From Poindextera sp965277425 (GTDB lineage Bacteria; Pseudomonadota; Alphaproteobacteria; Caulobacterales; Caulobacteraceae), in the NCBI GenBank assembly GCA_965277425.1, contig CBDICR010000006.1, positions 248,001 to 312,000 on the forward strand: 64,000 nucleotides of DNA, in the 5' to 3' direction. Shown piece after piece: positions 33,030 to 40,518 of the stretch. A program made the translations under genes and the position numbers. The notes beneath the pieces were generated by a model, which did not search any database, was not told the origin of the DNA, and was given only the letters and a program-made list of their open reading frames with translations. The stretch's first letter is position 1; every line of letters starts with the position of its first letter.

Positions 33030-33818
33030 ATGGACCTGGGGCTGAAGGGCAAGGCCGCCCTGGTGCTCGGCGCCAGTCAGGGCATCGGCGCCGAGATAGC
33101 CCGGGTGCTGGCCGCCGAGGGCGCGCGGGTGGCGCTGGCCGCGCGATCGCGGCCGGCGCTGGAAGCCGTGGCCGGGCGGATAGCGGGCGATGGGGGTGAG
33201 GCCACCGTGATCGTCGGCGACCTGACCGTGGCGGGCGACGCCGATCGCATGGTCGCCGAAGCTGTGACCGCTCTTGGCGGACTGGATGTGCTGATCATCA
33301 GCGCCGGGGCGGCGAAGGGCGGCGAATTTTCCGATCTGGACGACGATGTCTGGCAGGAGGCGTTCGCCTTGAAGTTCATGGGCATGATCCGCGCCCTGCG
33401 CGCCGGCGTGCCGGTGATGCAGCGGGCGGGCGCCGGCCGGGTGGTGGTTGTGGTCGGCAACAATGGCCGCCAGCCCAACGCCGCCATGCTGCCGGGCTCG
33501 GCCGCCAACGCCGCCTGCCTGGCCGTGATCAAGGGCCTGGCCGATCTGGTGGCCCGGGACGGTGTGACCATCAACGCCCTGAACCCCGGCCCAACCCGCA
33601 CGGGCCGCTGGGACCGGCTGGTCGAAGGCTTGGCGCGCCACAGCAATCGCGCCGTCGCCGAGGTCGAAGCCGAGCAGTTGGCCAGCATGCCCATGGGCCG
33701 AATCGGGGATCCCAAGTCGATGGCCAGGCTTGCGGTCATCCTGGCTTCCGACTTCGCGGACATGGTCACCGGCGCCTCGCTCACCGCCGACGGCGGCGCC
33801 ACCAAGTCGCTTGCCTGA
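33030..33818 (+). CDS. short-chain dehydrogenase-like protein lacking the Tyr-Lys pair
   Basis: 262-residue SDR-fold protein. The cofactor loop VLGASQGIGAEIA and the C-terminal GASLTADGG are standard. The active-site Y-x3-K is missing: the segment aligned to YSASKAAL reads GSAANAAC, so Tyr is Gly and Lys is Asn. The usual Asn of NAG is replaced by SAG. It therefore probably does not perform ordinary SDR redox chemistry. It may bind NAD(P) for another reaction or act structurally. It lies 33 nt after the ene-reductase and 4 nt before the deacetylase-fold gene, and so is part of one operon. Confidence 0.8.
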   Translation: MDLGLKGKAALVLGASQGIGAEIARVLAAEGARVALAARSRPALEAVAGRIAGDGGEATVIVGDLTVAGDADRMVAEAVTALGGLDVLIISAGAAKGGEFSDLDDDVWQEAFALKFMGMIRALRAGVPVMQRAGAGRVVVVVGNNGRQPNAAMLPGSAANAACLAVIKGLADLVARDGVTINALNPGPTRTGRWDRLVEGLARHSNRAVAEVEAEQLASMPMGRIGDPKSMARLAVILASDFADMVTGASLTADGGATKSLA

Positions 33819-33822
33819 CCCG

Positions 33823-34701
33823 ATGAGCAACCCGCGCATCCCCTTCGAGCTCGCCTCCGACCGGCCGCGCCTGCCGCCGCCGGGGGGAAAGCCGCTGATT
33901 GTCCATCTGGTGGTCAATGTGGAGAACTGGCGATTCGACCAGCCGCCGCCGCGCAAGCTGCTGCCGGCGCCGCACGGCGTCGAACATCTGCCCGATGTGC
34001 CCAATTTCAGCTGGGCCGAATACGGCCTGCGCGTCGGCATGCCGCGGCTGTTCGAGGCCTTGCGCCGGCGCGGCCTGCCGGCCAGCTGCGCCCTGAACGC
34101 CGGCGTCATCGAAACCTATCCGCGGCTCGCCGAGGCGATCCTGGCCGCCGGCTGGGAGGTGATCGGCCACGGCCTGCACCAGCAATCGGTCCAGGGAGAA
34201 GTCTCCGAAGCCGCGATGCTCGATGAAGCCCTGGCGCGCATCAGCCGCTTCACCGGCGCGCCCGTACAGGGCTGGCTGAGCCCTGGCCTGCGGGAGACCG
34301 ACGACACGCCCGACCTCTTGAAGGCGCGCGGCGTCCGCTACCTGTGCGACTGGGTGCTGGACGACCTGCCGACCTGGATGCGAACCGTCCACGGGCCGCT
34401 GATCGCCATGCCCTATTCGCTGGAGATCAACGACAGCGTCATCTACGCGGTGGAAAAACACGCTTCGCCGGAGATCTGGCGGCGGCTGCAGGACACTCTG
34501 GCGGTGATCGAACCAGAACTGGCGCGGCAGCCGCGGGTGATGACCCTGGGCCTGCACCCGCACCTGATCGGCGCGCCGCACCGGTTCTTCTATCTGGAAA
34601 AGATGCTGGACCGGCTCGCCGCCGACCCGCGGGCGGTGTTCATGACCGGCTCGCGGATCGCCGACTGGTTCGAGGCGGCCTCGCCGGCGCCCGCGACCTA
34701 G
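33823..34701 (+). CDS. polysaccharide-deacetylase-fold hydrolase 1 (imidase/allantoinase-like)
   Basis: 292-residue NodB-fold protein. It has HLVVNVENW in place of the acetylxylan-type TFDD motif, then GWEVIGHGLHQQ, GWLSPGLRET and GLHPHLIGAP. This arrangement is that of the PuuE allantoinase and bacterial cyclic-imide-hydrolase branch rather than true polysaccharide deacetylases; there is no signal peptide, so the substrate is cytosolic. Ring-opening of a cyclic imide, hydantoin or lactam is the likely reaction (inference from family). It is the last gene of the 31008 operon. Two further paralogues lie at 42078-43924. Confidence 0.8.
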   Translation: MSNPRIPFELASDRPRLPPPGGKPLIVHLVVNVENWRFDQPPPRKLLPAPHGVEHLPDVPNFSWAEYGLRVGMPRLFEALRRRGLPASCALNAGVIETYPRLAEAILAAGWEVIGHGLHQQSVQGEVSEAAMLDEALARISRFTGAPVQGWLSPGLRETDDTPDLLKARGVRYLCDWVLDDLPTWMRTVHGPLIAMPYSLEINDSVIYAVEKHASPEIWRRLQDTLAVIEPELARQPRVMTLGLHPHLIGAPHRFFYLEKMLDRLAADPRAVFMTGSRIADWFEAASPAPAT

Positions 34702-34753
34702 GAATCACGATCTGGACAGGCCGTGAATCCCCCAAATGTTCCCGGTTCCGCGC

Positions 34754-35302
34754 TCACATCCGAGCCTCGAGGGTCACGCCCAGGCGGCGGGCGATGTCCT
34801 TCTTGTCGAGGTCGGGGCTGTGGCCCTCGCCGTCGACGACGTTTTCCTTTTTCAGGCCCTGGGTGGCCTCGGCGCGCAGGATCACCACCAGCTGAGTGCC
34901 GTCGACCAGGGCGAAGGGGAACTCGTGCCAGGTGCCGATGTGCATCGACAGTCCCGCTTGACCGTCGAACAGGAAGGCGCGGGCCTGGCTGATGTCGGGC
35001 AAGTCGGTGTCGGTGGGCGGCGCCAGCACGGCCAGGAACGGCTTGCCGCCCAGAGGCAGGAACACCTGGGTGTGCTTGAAGTGACGCTCCATCCAGCGCA
35101 CCTGGATCGGACGGCGTTGCAGGGTGCAGACCGCCAGTTCGGTCTCGGCGTCGGAGATGAAGGTCGGCCGATAGGTGGCGACCTTGTCGTCGTAGAAGCT
35201 GGAGGCCGAACCGACGGCGCCGGCGTCGGCGCCCACCAGCTCGCCGAACGGCGCGATGGTTTCCCGGGTGGGGGTCTCGACGTTCAGGTGGCGAATTTCC
35301 AT
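34754..35302 (-). CDS. ureidoglycolate lyase-like protein (AllA family)
   Basis: 182-residue cupin-like protein. The N-terminal VETPTRETIAPFGELVG is followed by ERHFKHTQVFLPLGGKPFL with the metal-site His residues, and then MHIGTWHEFPFALVD. Length and motifs fit AllA, which releases urea from ureidoglycolate, but several AllA-like proteins act in other pathways. It is the last gene of a minus-strand operon behind the FAD oxidase gene, 26 nt away. No allantoin-pathway partner beyond deacetylase-fold and isochorismatase-fold genes is seen, so a relative substrate is possible. Confidence 0.78.
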   Translation of the reverse strand: MEIRHLNVETPTRETIAPFGELVGADAGAVGSASSFYDDKVATYRPTFISDAETELAVCTLQRRPIQVRWMERHFKHTQVFLPLGGKPFLAVLAPPTDTDLPDISQARAFLFDGQAGLSMHIGTWHEFPFALVDGTQLVVILRAEATQGLKKENVVDGEGHSPDLDKKDIARRLGVTLEARM

Positions 35303-35328
35303 GACAGGCTCCTTGGGACAGCGCGGCT

Positions 35329-36930
35329 TCAGTCGAGGCCAAGCGAGCCCGGGTTCATCAGCCGACGAGGGTCGACGGCGTTCTTGATCGCGGTGAGCAG
35401 GGCCCAGGGCTCGGGGCGCATGGCCGCCTTGAAGGGATAGGACTTGCCGATCTGGAAGTGCGCGCCGCCGGCCTCGCGGAACAGCGCCTGCATTTCGCCA
35501 CGCAGGCTGTCGACCAGGGCGCGGGCTTCGGGATCGGGATTGAAGCTCTGCATCCTGGCCAGCAGCCGCGCCTCCACATGCAGACGGTGCATCGGCAGCA
35601 GGGCGTCGCGCCAATAGAACACCGGCTCGATGTTGGTCGCCGAGCAGCCGATCGTGCCGAACAGGTAGCCGATCTCCACGCCATGCCGCTCGATTTCGGC
35701 GGCGTGACTCGCACGCAGGGCTTCCAGTTGCTGATAGACGCCCACCGCGGCGGAGTGCGGCACAACCACATGCACCGGCGCCCAACGCTCGCCGCGCGGG
35801 CCGATCATGGAGTTGGGGGGGCCGAAGGGATTGGCGTAGATCACCTTTGGGATGGTGTTTTCCGTCTCTTGGCCGCCGGCCGCCGCGATGATGGCGCGCA
35901 CATGCTCCAGCCGGGCGTCGGCGGAGGCCGGATGATCGGTCTCGATGATCACATGGATAGAAAAGCCGTCCTCATCGAGGAACTTGCGGCCGGCTGCGAC
36001 CACCTTGGCCCCCTCGACCAGACCCTTCAGCAGCGAAGCGCCCGCCCCGACCACGCTGACCAGGGTCTGGATATCCCTCAGCAGGCTCTCGCGGACCATC
36101 CGCTGCTTCTGAAGGAACGGATCGAAAGAGAAGCACTCCGACGACAGGCCGCGCCGGGAAATCTCCGCCATGGCCCGCAGGTGGGCGGCTGCGTCCGTGA
36201 CGATAAAGGAGGCGAAGCGTTTCTCGGCGGGTTCCGGAACCAGCCGCAGGGTGATCCGGGTCTTGATGCCGAGGGCGCCGGTGTCGCCGATGAAGAGGCC
36301 GGTGAGATCAGGGCCGTGGTGGCGGAAGAACGGCGCGCCGTGTGACATCGCGGCCGAGCCCGTGTGGAGAACCTGACCGTCCGCCAGCACCACCTCCAGA
36401 GCGACGATGGAGTCGGCGGCCGTGCCGTGCTGACCGGCCCCGAAGAAAAAGCTGTTCTGCGAGGCCGCGCCGCCGACGGTGGACTTCAGGCCGGACAGCG
36501 GTCCCCAATAGGGCGTTCGCACGCCGCTGCCCTTCAGGGCCTCGCGAATGGCGGCCCAGGTGCAGCCGGCCTCCACGGTGATGAACATGTCCTCCAGATT
36601 GAGCTCGACGATCCGGTCCAGCCGCGACAGCTCGACCATCACCGCTGCACGGCGGTCGGGCAGATAGCCGGAGGTGTAGGACATGCCGCCCCCGCGCGGC
36701 ACGACGCTGAGGCCGGCGGCGGTGGCGGCGCGGACGACGGCGGCGACCTCTTCCGTGGCAGCCGGCTGGACCAGCGCCAGGCAGGGCTCGACGGCTGTGT
36801 AGACGTCCTGGCACCAGACGGCGAGCTCCGCCGGGTCGCTGACCATCGCCGAGGGACCGACGATGACGCGCAGCGCGTCGAGCAGACCTTGGTCCGCCGG
36901 AACCTCCAGGATCTGCGCCGACGACGCCAT
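35329..36930 (-). CDS. FAD-linked oxidoreductase (vanillyl-alcohol-oxidase/GlcD fold)
   Basis: 533-residue FAD_binding_4 oxidase. FAD-domain motifs are VVPRGGGMSYTSGYL near residue 80, VEAGCTWAAIREAL, and GGAASQNSFFFGAGQHG; the C-terminal cap ends DPRRLMNPGSLGLD. Enzymes of this fold oxidise phenols, hydroxyacids or amino alcohols with an electron acceptor. The ATG at 36930 overlaps the stop of the methyltransferase (ATGA), so its synthesis is coupled to that gene. A decayed second copy is at 26032-26314. Substrate unknown. Confidence 0.85.
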   Translation of the reverse strand: MASSAQILEVPADQGLLDALRVIVGPSAMVSDPAELAVWCQDVYTAVEPCLALVQPAATEEVAAVVRAATAAGLSVVPRGGGMSYTSGYLPDRRAAVMVELSRLDRIVELNLEDMFITVEAGCTWAAIREALKGSGVRTPYWGPLSGLKSTVGGAASQNSFFFGAGQHGTAADSIVALEVVLADGQVLHTGSAAMSHGAPFFRHHGPDLTGLFIGDTGALGIKTRITLRLVPEPAEKRFASFIVTDAAAHLRAMAEISRRGLSSECFSFDPFLQKQRMVRESLLRDIQTLVSVVGAGASLLKGLVEGAKVVAAGRKFLDEDGFSIHVIIETDHPASADARLEHVRAIIAAAGGQETENTIPKVIYANPFGPPNSMIGPRGERWAPVHVVVPHSAAVGVYQQLEALRASHAAEIERHGVEIGYLFGTIGCSATNIEPVFYWRDALLPMHRLHVEARLLARMQSFNPDPEARALVDSLRGEMQALFREAGGAHFQIGKSYPFKAAMRPEPWALLTAIKNAVDPRRLMNPGSLGLD

Positions 36931-38084
36931 CAGCCGGCCTTCACGGCGCCCGCCAGGAAGTAGCGGCCGGCGTTGGTGCGCGAGCGTTTCGGATCGATGG
37001 CGTCGCGCTGCACCGCCAGGCTGGGCGTGAAGCCGCGGAAGGTGTCGGCGCGAGCGAAGCCGGCTTCCTCGAACATCGCCTCCAGAGGAAGGGCGTAATA
37101 GCCCTCCATGTAAGGCTCGTTGTTGACCTTGATGTCCCAGTCCCGCAGCGAGGCGGCGTAAGCGTCCAGTTCGTCGAACTGCGGCGCGTCGGAGTGGAAC
37201 ATCAGCCCGCCGGGCTTCAGCAGCCGGTGGCACTCGGCGAATATCCTGGGCGTGGCTTCGGCCGAGGTTTCGTGCATCAGGATGCGCGAATAGACGATGT
37301 CGAAGGAAGCGTCGGCAAAGCCCGTCCGCTCGGCGTTCTGCTGGTGGAAATGCACTTCGACGCCCAGGGCGGCCGCGCGGGCGAAGCCGTAGCGAAGGCC
37401 GGGCGCGGCCACGTCGATGCCGTGGACCTCCGCCTCCGGGAAGGCGGTCTTGAAGCCCACCAGGGTGTGGCCGACGGTGCAGCCCATCTCCAGCACTCGG
37501 CGGGGCCTGAGGTCGGGGAAGCGGTTTTTCACCCAGGCGGCCAGGCTGAGGCCGCCGTCGTCGTTGAGCCAGCCTTGGGCGCCCATCCGGCCCAGGGTCA
37601 TGCCCCGGTCGTAGAGTGCGCCGGCGGTCAAATCGCCCGCGCGGGCCTCGGTGTAATAGCCGCCGGCGGCCATGTGGACGTCGCCCTCGAGATAGGATGG
37701 CAACGGCAGGTCCGGGTCGAGAGTCAGGCTGCCGGGGCCATTGCCGCGGCCGCGGGCGCGTTCCATCAGCGTGTCCAGCTGGCGGTCGATCACCACCCGG
37801 GAGGAGGCGCTCCCCTCTCGCTGGGAATCGGTGCGCAGCCTGTACCAGAAGCGGTTTTCATCCTCGCCGCGCATGGCTTCGGCGACCTCGTGGCGATCCG
37901 GCTCGCGGCCCAGAGCCTCGGCCAGACGGGGCCGCACGCGGCTTTCATAGACGCCGCGCAGGGTCGGGCGAACCTCGGCTTCGAGGTACATCGTGACGTC
38001 GTCCCAGAACATCTCCCGTGCGACTTCGGCGGTGCGCGCCGGCGCCAGCATGTCGTGCAGGGACTGCATAGCGATCCGGTCCAC
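36930..38084 (-). CDS. large SAM methyltransferase with novel N-terminal domain, copy 3
   Basis: 384-residue paralogue. The N-terminal domain contains YESRVRPRLAEALGREPDR, LDPDLPLPSY and GDVHMAAGGYYTEA; the methyltransferase domain starts at VLEMGCTVGH (197-206), with HGIDVAAPGLRYG, FHQQNAERTGF and VNNEPY. Unlike copies 1, 2 and 4 it has no small partner gene next to it; its neighbours are three HRGA-family genes upstream and the FAD oxidase downstream. A stand-alone small partner at 46768 could serve it (inference). It is part of the 40308-to-34754 minus-strand operon. Confidence 0.78.
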   Translation of the reverse strand: MDRIAMQSLHDMLAPARTAEVAREMFWDDVTMYLEAEVRPTLRGVYESRVRPRLAEALGREPDRHEVAEAMRGEDENRFWYRLRTDSQREGSASSRVVIDRQLDTLMERARGRGNGPGSLTLDPDLPLPSYLEGDVHMAAGGYYTEARAGDLTAGALYDRGMTLGRMGAQGWLNDDGGLSLAAWVKNRFPDLRPRRVLEMGCTVGHTLVGFKTAFPEAEVHGIDVAAPGLRYGFARAAALGVEVHFHQQNAERTGFADASFDIVYSRILMHETSAEATPRIFAECHRLLKPGGLMFHSDAPQFDELDAYAASLRDWDIKVNNEPYMEGYYALPLEAMFEEAGFARADTFRGFTPSLAVQRDAIDPKRSRTNAGRYFLAGAVKAG

Positions 38085-38127
38085 TGTGTTCTCCTTGGCT
38101 TGCGAACGAACACCGCCGCCGAAGCGA

Positions 38128-38823
38128 TCAGCCGTCGTCCCGGGTGAGCTGCACGAGGTCGAAATGTTTCGGTTTCGCCCCGCCCAGGGTGGCGCGGACG
38201 AAATGGTAGTGGCCGTCGGCGGTTACCCACATGTGGTAGGGCGGATAGCCGTGGCTTGTGCCGACGAAGCTGAAGTGGTGGCAGTCGAAACGCCCGGCCG
38301 CCGTCTCGATCACCTCGATCCCGGAATATTCGAGGCTGCTGGTGGTGGTCATGAACATCGGGCCGGTCGCGCCGCGATGGTCGATCGAAGTCATCAGGTT
38401 GTTGGTGAAGGTCTGGATCCCCGGCCCGTGGGAAAGGTCGTAGCCGGCGGCCAGCCAGCCGTCAGACTGCAGGGCGTGGGCGCCGAAGCCTCGGATGTTG
38501 CGCCGGATCGGGAAACTCTGCGAGATGCGGCCTTCGCCCGCCGAATAGGCCTCGCAGACGGCCAGGGTGTCGGTGAACCGGTACCAGGCCGAGCCCCTGA
38601 ACTTTCCGCCCACGACGATGCGGGCGAAGGCGTCATGGGGATGGAACCTCGCATCGACGCTCTGCAGCACATCGCGCAGCACCGGCGGCTCGTCGCGCAG
38701 CCAGCAGCGGGCCCGCAGCGAGCGCAGGCCGTCCTCGTGCAGGATGACCTCCCAGTCTTCCTCGCCGCAGGCCGCGTCGGAGCCGTCGCTGAAACTCAGA
38801 ATCTTGCCGAAGAAGGCCGTCAT
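38128..38823 (-). CDS. unknown HRGA-motif family protein, copy 4 of 6
   Basis: 231-residue member, the most divergent at its N-terminus (MTAFFGKILSFSD replaces the YTSKKPE block). It keeps VLRDVLQSV, FRGSAWYRFTDTLAVCEAY, GEGRISQSF, DLSHGP, IDHRGATGPM and PPYHMWVTADG. It lies 1 nt after copy 5 and 43 nt before the methyltransferase copy 3 start, all on the minus strand. The three-gene run suggests that different members form a complex or handle successive intermediates. There is no signal peptide. Confidence 0.7.
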   Translation of the reverse strand: MTAFFGKILSFSDGSDAACGEEDWEVILHEDGLRSLRARCWLRDEPPVLRDVLQSVDARFHPHDAFARIVVGGKFRGSAWYRFTDTLAVCEAYSAGEGRISQSFPIRRNIRGFGAHALQSDGWLAAGYDLSHGPGIQTFTNNLMTSIDHRGATGPMFMTTTSSLEYSGIEVIETAAGRFDCHHFSFVGTSHGYPPYHMWVTADGHYHFVRATLGGAKPKHFDLVQLTRDDG

Positions 38824-38824
38824 C

Positions 38825-39553
38825 CTAACGCTCCAGCTCGACCAGTTCGTACCAGGTCTGCATGTAGCCGCCGACCCCGCCCTTGACGAAGATCGCGTCC
38901 GCGTCGGCGGTGACCCACAGATCATAGGTCGGATGAGCCCCATCCCTGGTGGCCATGCTGGCGTTCTCGTCGGAGAAGCGGAACTTGCGGCACTTAAAGG
39001 TTCCGGCCGCCACCGTGGCGGTCTCTTCACCGAGATATTCCAGGAAGAGGCGCGTCTCGGTGATCAGCGGCGGCGTCGCCCCGCGGTGGTCGCCGGAGGG
39101 CAGGAAGGCGCGCAGCTCGCGTTTATGCCGGCCGCGCGAGAGATCCATCCGCCGCGTGCCATAGCCGTCGGCGACGATCGGATGGGTTCCGAAGACGTCG
39201 TAGGCCCCTTCGACAGGGAGTCGCTGGCTGATGCGGCCGATCGAGGGACCATAGCTCTCGCACTCGATGAAGCCGTCGCCCATCCGGAAGAAGCCTGCGC
39301 CCATGAACCTGTCGCCCACCGTCAGGCGCACGAAGCAGTCCATGGGGCGATCGTTTTCGTCGATCGAATAGACCACGTCGCGCAACACCGTCGGCGCCGG
39401 CTCGTCGATCTCGCACTGGGCTCGCAGCGTCAGCTTGCCGTCGGCGTGGCGGGTGTAGACGAAGCTCTCGCGACCCCGCTCCCTGTCCAGCATCTCGGGC
39501 TTTTTCGAGGTGTAGAGTATGCGACCGCGTATGGTGCGATGCTGCTGAACCAT
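38825..39553 (-). CDS. unknown HRGA-motif family protein, copy 5 of 6
   Basis: 242-residue member, a close relative of copy 3 (14205-14954). The shared blocks ILYTSKKPEMLD, RAQCEIDEPAPTVLRDVVYS, FMGAGFFRMGDGFIECESYG and GGVGGYMQTWYELVELER run the full length. The start ATG overlaps the stop of copy 6 (ATGA at 39550-39555 region), and its stop is 1 nt from copy 4. Residue conservation is strongest in the second half, around GDHRGA and the WVTADAD strand. Confidence 0.72.
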   Translation of the reverse strand: MVQQHRTIRGRILYTSKKPEMLDRERGRESFVYTRHADGKLTLRAQCEIDEPAPTVLRDVVYSIDENDRPMDCFVRLTVGDRFMGAGFFRMGDGFIECESYGPSIGRISQRLPVEGAYDVFGTHPIVADGYGTRRMDLSRGRHKRELRAFLPSGDHRGATPPLITETRLFLEYLGEETATVAAGTFKCRKFRFSDENASMATRDGAHPTYDLWVTADADAIFVKGGVGGYMQTWYELVELER

Positions 39554-40308
39554 CAGAAGAAATTGGTTCGGCGTTCGTATTCCACCAGCTCGTAATAGGT
39601 CTGCATGTAGCCGGTGACGTAGGCCTTCAGCATCACATACTCGCCGTCGGCGGTGACCCAGACATGGTAGGGCGGATGGATGTCAGTGCCTATGTAGCTG
39701 TCGTCGGTGCTGTGGCCGATCTGGAAGTGCAGGGCCTCGAACTCGCCGGCGACGACCTTGATCGTTTCCTTGCCGATGAAGCGGAAAAGACCCGTGCGAT
39801 TGCGCTTGAGCAGGATCGGGCCGTCGGCGCCGCGATGGTGGAAGGAACACATCATGGTTCCCTCGATGATCTGCTCGCCGGGGCCTTTGGAGAGATCGTA
39901 AATATTGGTCAGGTAGGCGTCGGCCTGGATCGGGTGGGTGCCGAACAGGCGGACCGGCTTGTCCAGTTGGAACCGGTGCGAGATGCGGCCTTCCAGCTCG
40001 GTGAAGCCTTCGCATTCGGCCAGGGTGGGGGTGAAGCGATACCAGCTGGAGCCGACGAACTTCTCGTCCACCGTCAGGCGCACGAAGGCGTCGGTGGGCT
40101 TCCAGTCGGCGGCGTAGCTGGTGATCGAGTCGCGCAGCACGCGCGGCGAATTCTCATCGATGGCGCAGTGGGCGCGTAGCGTGCGGCGGCCGTCGACGTG
40201 CTTGGTGATGATGAAGGTCTCGCCACCGCGCACCTTGTCCATGATCTCGGGCTTCTTCGAGGTGTAGAGCAGCTTGCCTCGGATCGTTTCATGCTCCACG
40301 GGATTCAT
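39553..40308 (-). CDS. unknown HRGA-motif family protein, copy 6 of 6
   Basis: 251-residue member, closest to copy 1 (5114-5869), with RGKLLYTSKKPEIMD, TLRAHCAIDENSPRVLRDS, SSWYRFTPTLAECEG, GTHPIQADAY, DLSKGPG, HHRGADGP and DIHPPYHVWVTADGE. The ATG at 40308 has AAAGG directly before it, too close for a normal Shine-Dalgarno; a TTG three codons upstream is an alternative. It is the first gene of the long minus-strand operon, and is divergent from methyltransferase copy 4 with the AT-rich element 40411-40424 in between. Confidence 0.7.
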   Translation of the reverse strand: MNPVEHETIRGKLLYTSKKPEIMDKVRGGETFIITKHVDGRRTLRAHCAIDENSPRVLRDSITSYAADWKPTDAFVRLTVDEKFVGSSWYRFTPTLAECEGFTELEGRISHRFQLDKPVRLFGTHPIQADAYLTNIYDLSKGPGEQIIEGTMMCSFHHRGADGPILLKRNRTGLFRFIGKETIKVVAGEFEALHFQIGHSTDDSYIGTDIHPPYHVWVTADGEYVMLKAYVTGYMQTYYELVEYERRTNFF

Positions 40309-40410
40309 CCTTTGCAAGTCACGGCGACGCGACGGGGCCGCTGGTTCGAAACCGGCGATGACGCCGCTGTGCGGTTGTCCACGAGCTAAGGACCGCCCGG
40401 CGCCATTCAT

Positions 40411-40424
40411 CATACTTATATGAC
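40411..40424. promoter_or_regulatory. AT-rich CATACTTATATGAC element in divergent gap
   Basis: CATACTTATATGAC, reverse GTCATATAAGTATG. It matches the first ten bases of the 10081-10098 element exactly (CATACTTATA-T). It lies between HRGA copy 6 and methyltransferase copy 4. Confidence 0.5.
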
Positions 40425-40518
40425 GATTGCACAAGGGCGACGTTGCCAGCAAGCCCCTGCAGGCGTAGAAAAGGCATAGATAGGGGTCAAATAGACATCG
40501 GCCCCGATGGAGACGGTC

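Noticed and set aside
31251..34109. 952-codon open frame on the minus strand
   Set aside because: It lies entirely opposite the ene-reductase, SDR and deacetylase-fold genes, whose proteins have clear family motifs. It is a GC-rich mirror frame with low-complexity G/H/D/R content and no recognisable domain.
33823..34701. Cell-wall polysaccharide deacetylase
   Set aside because: It has no signal peptide and lacks the Asp-Asp first motif; the layout fits allantoinase/imidase relatives.
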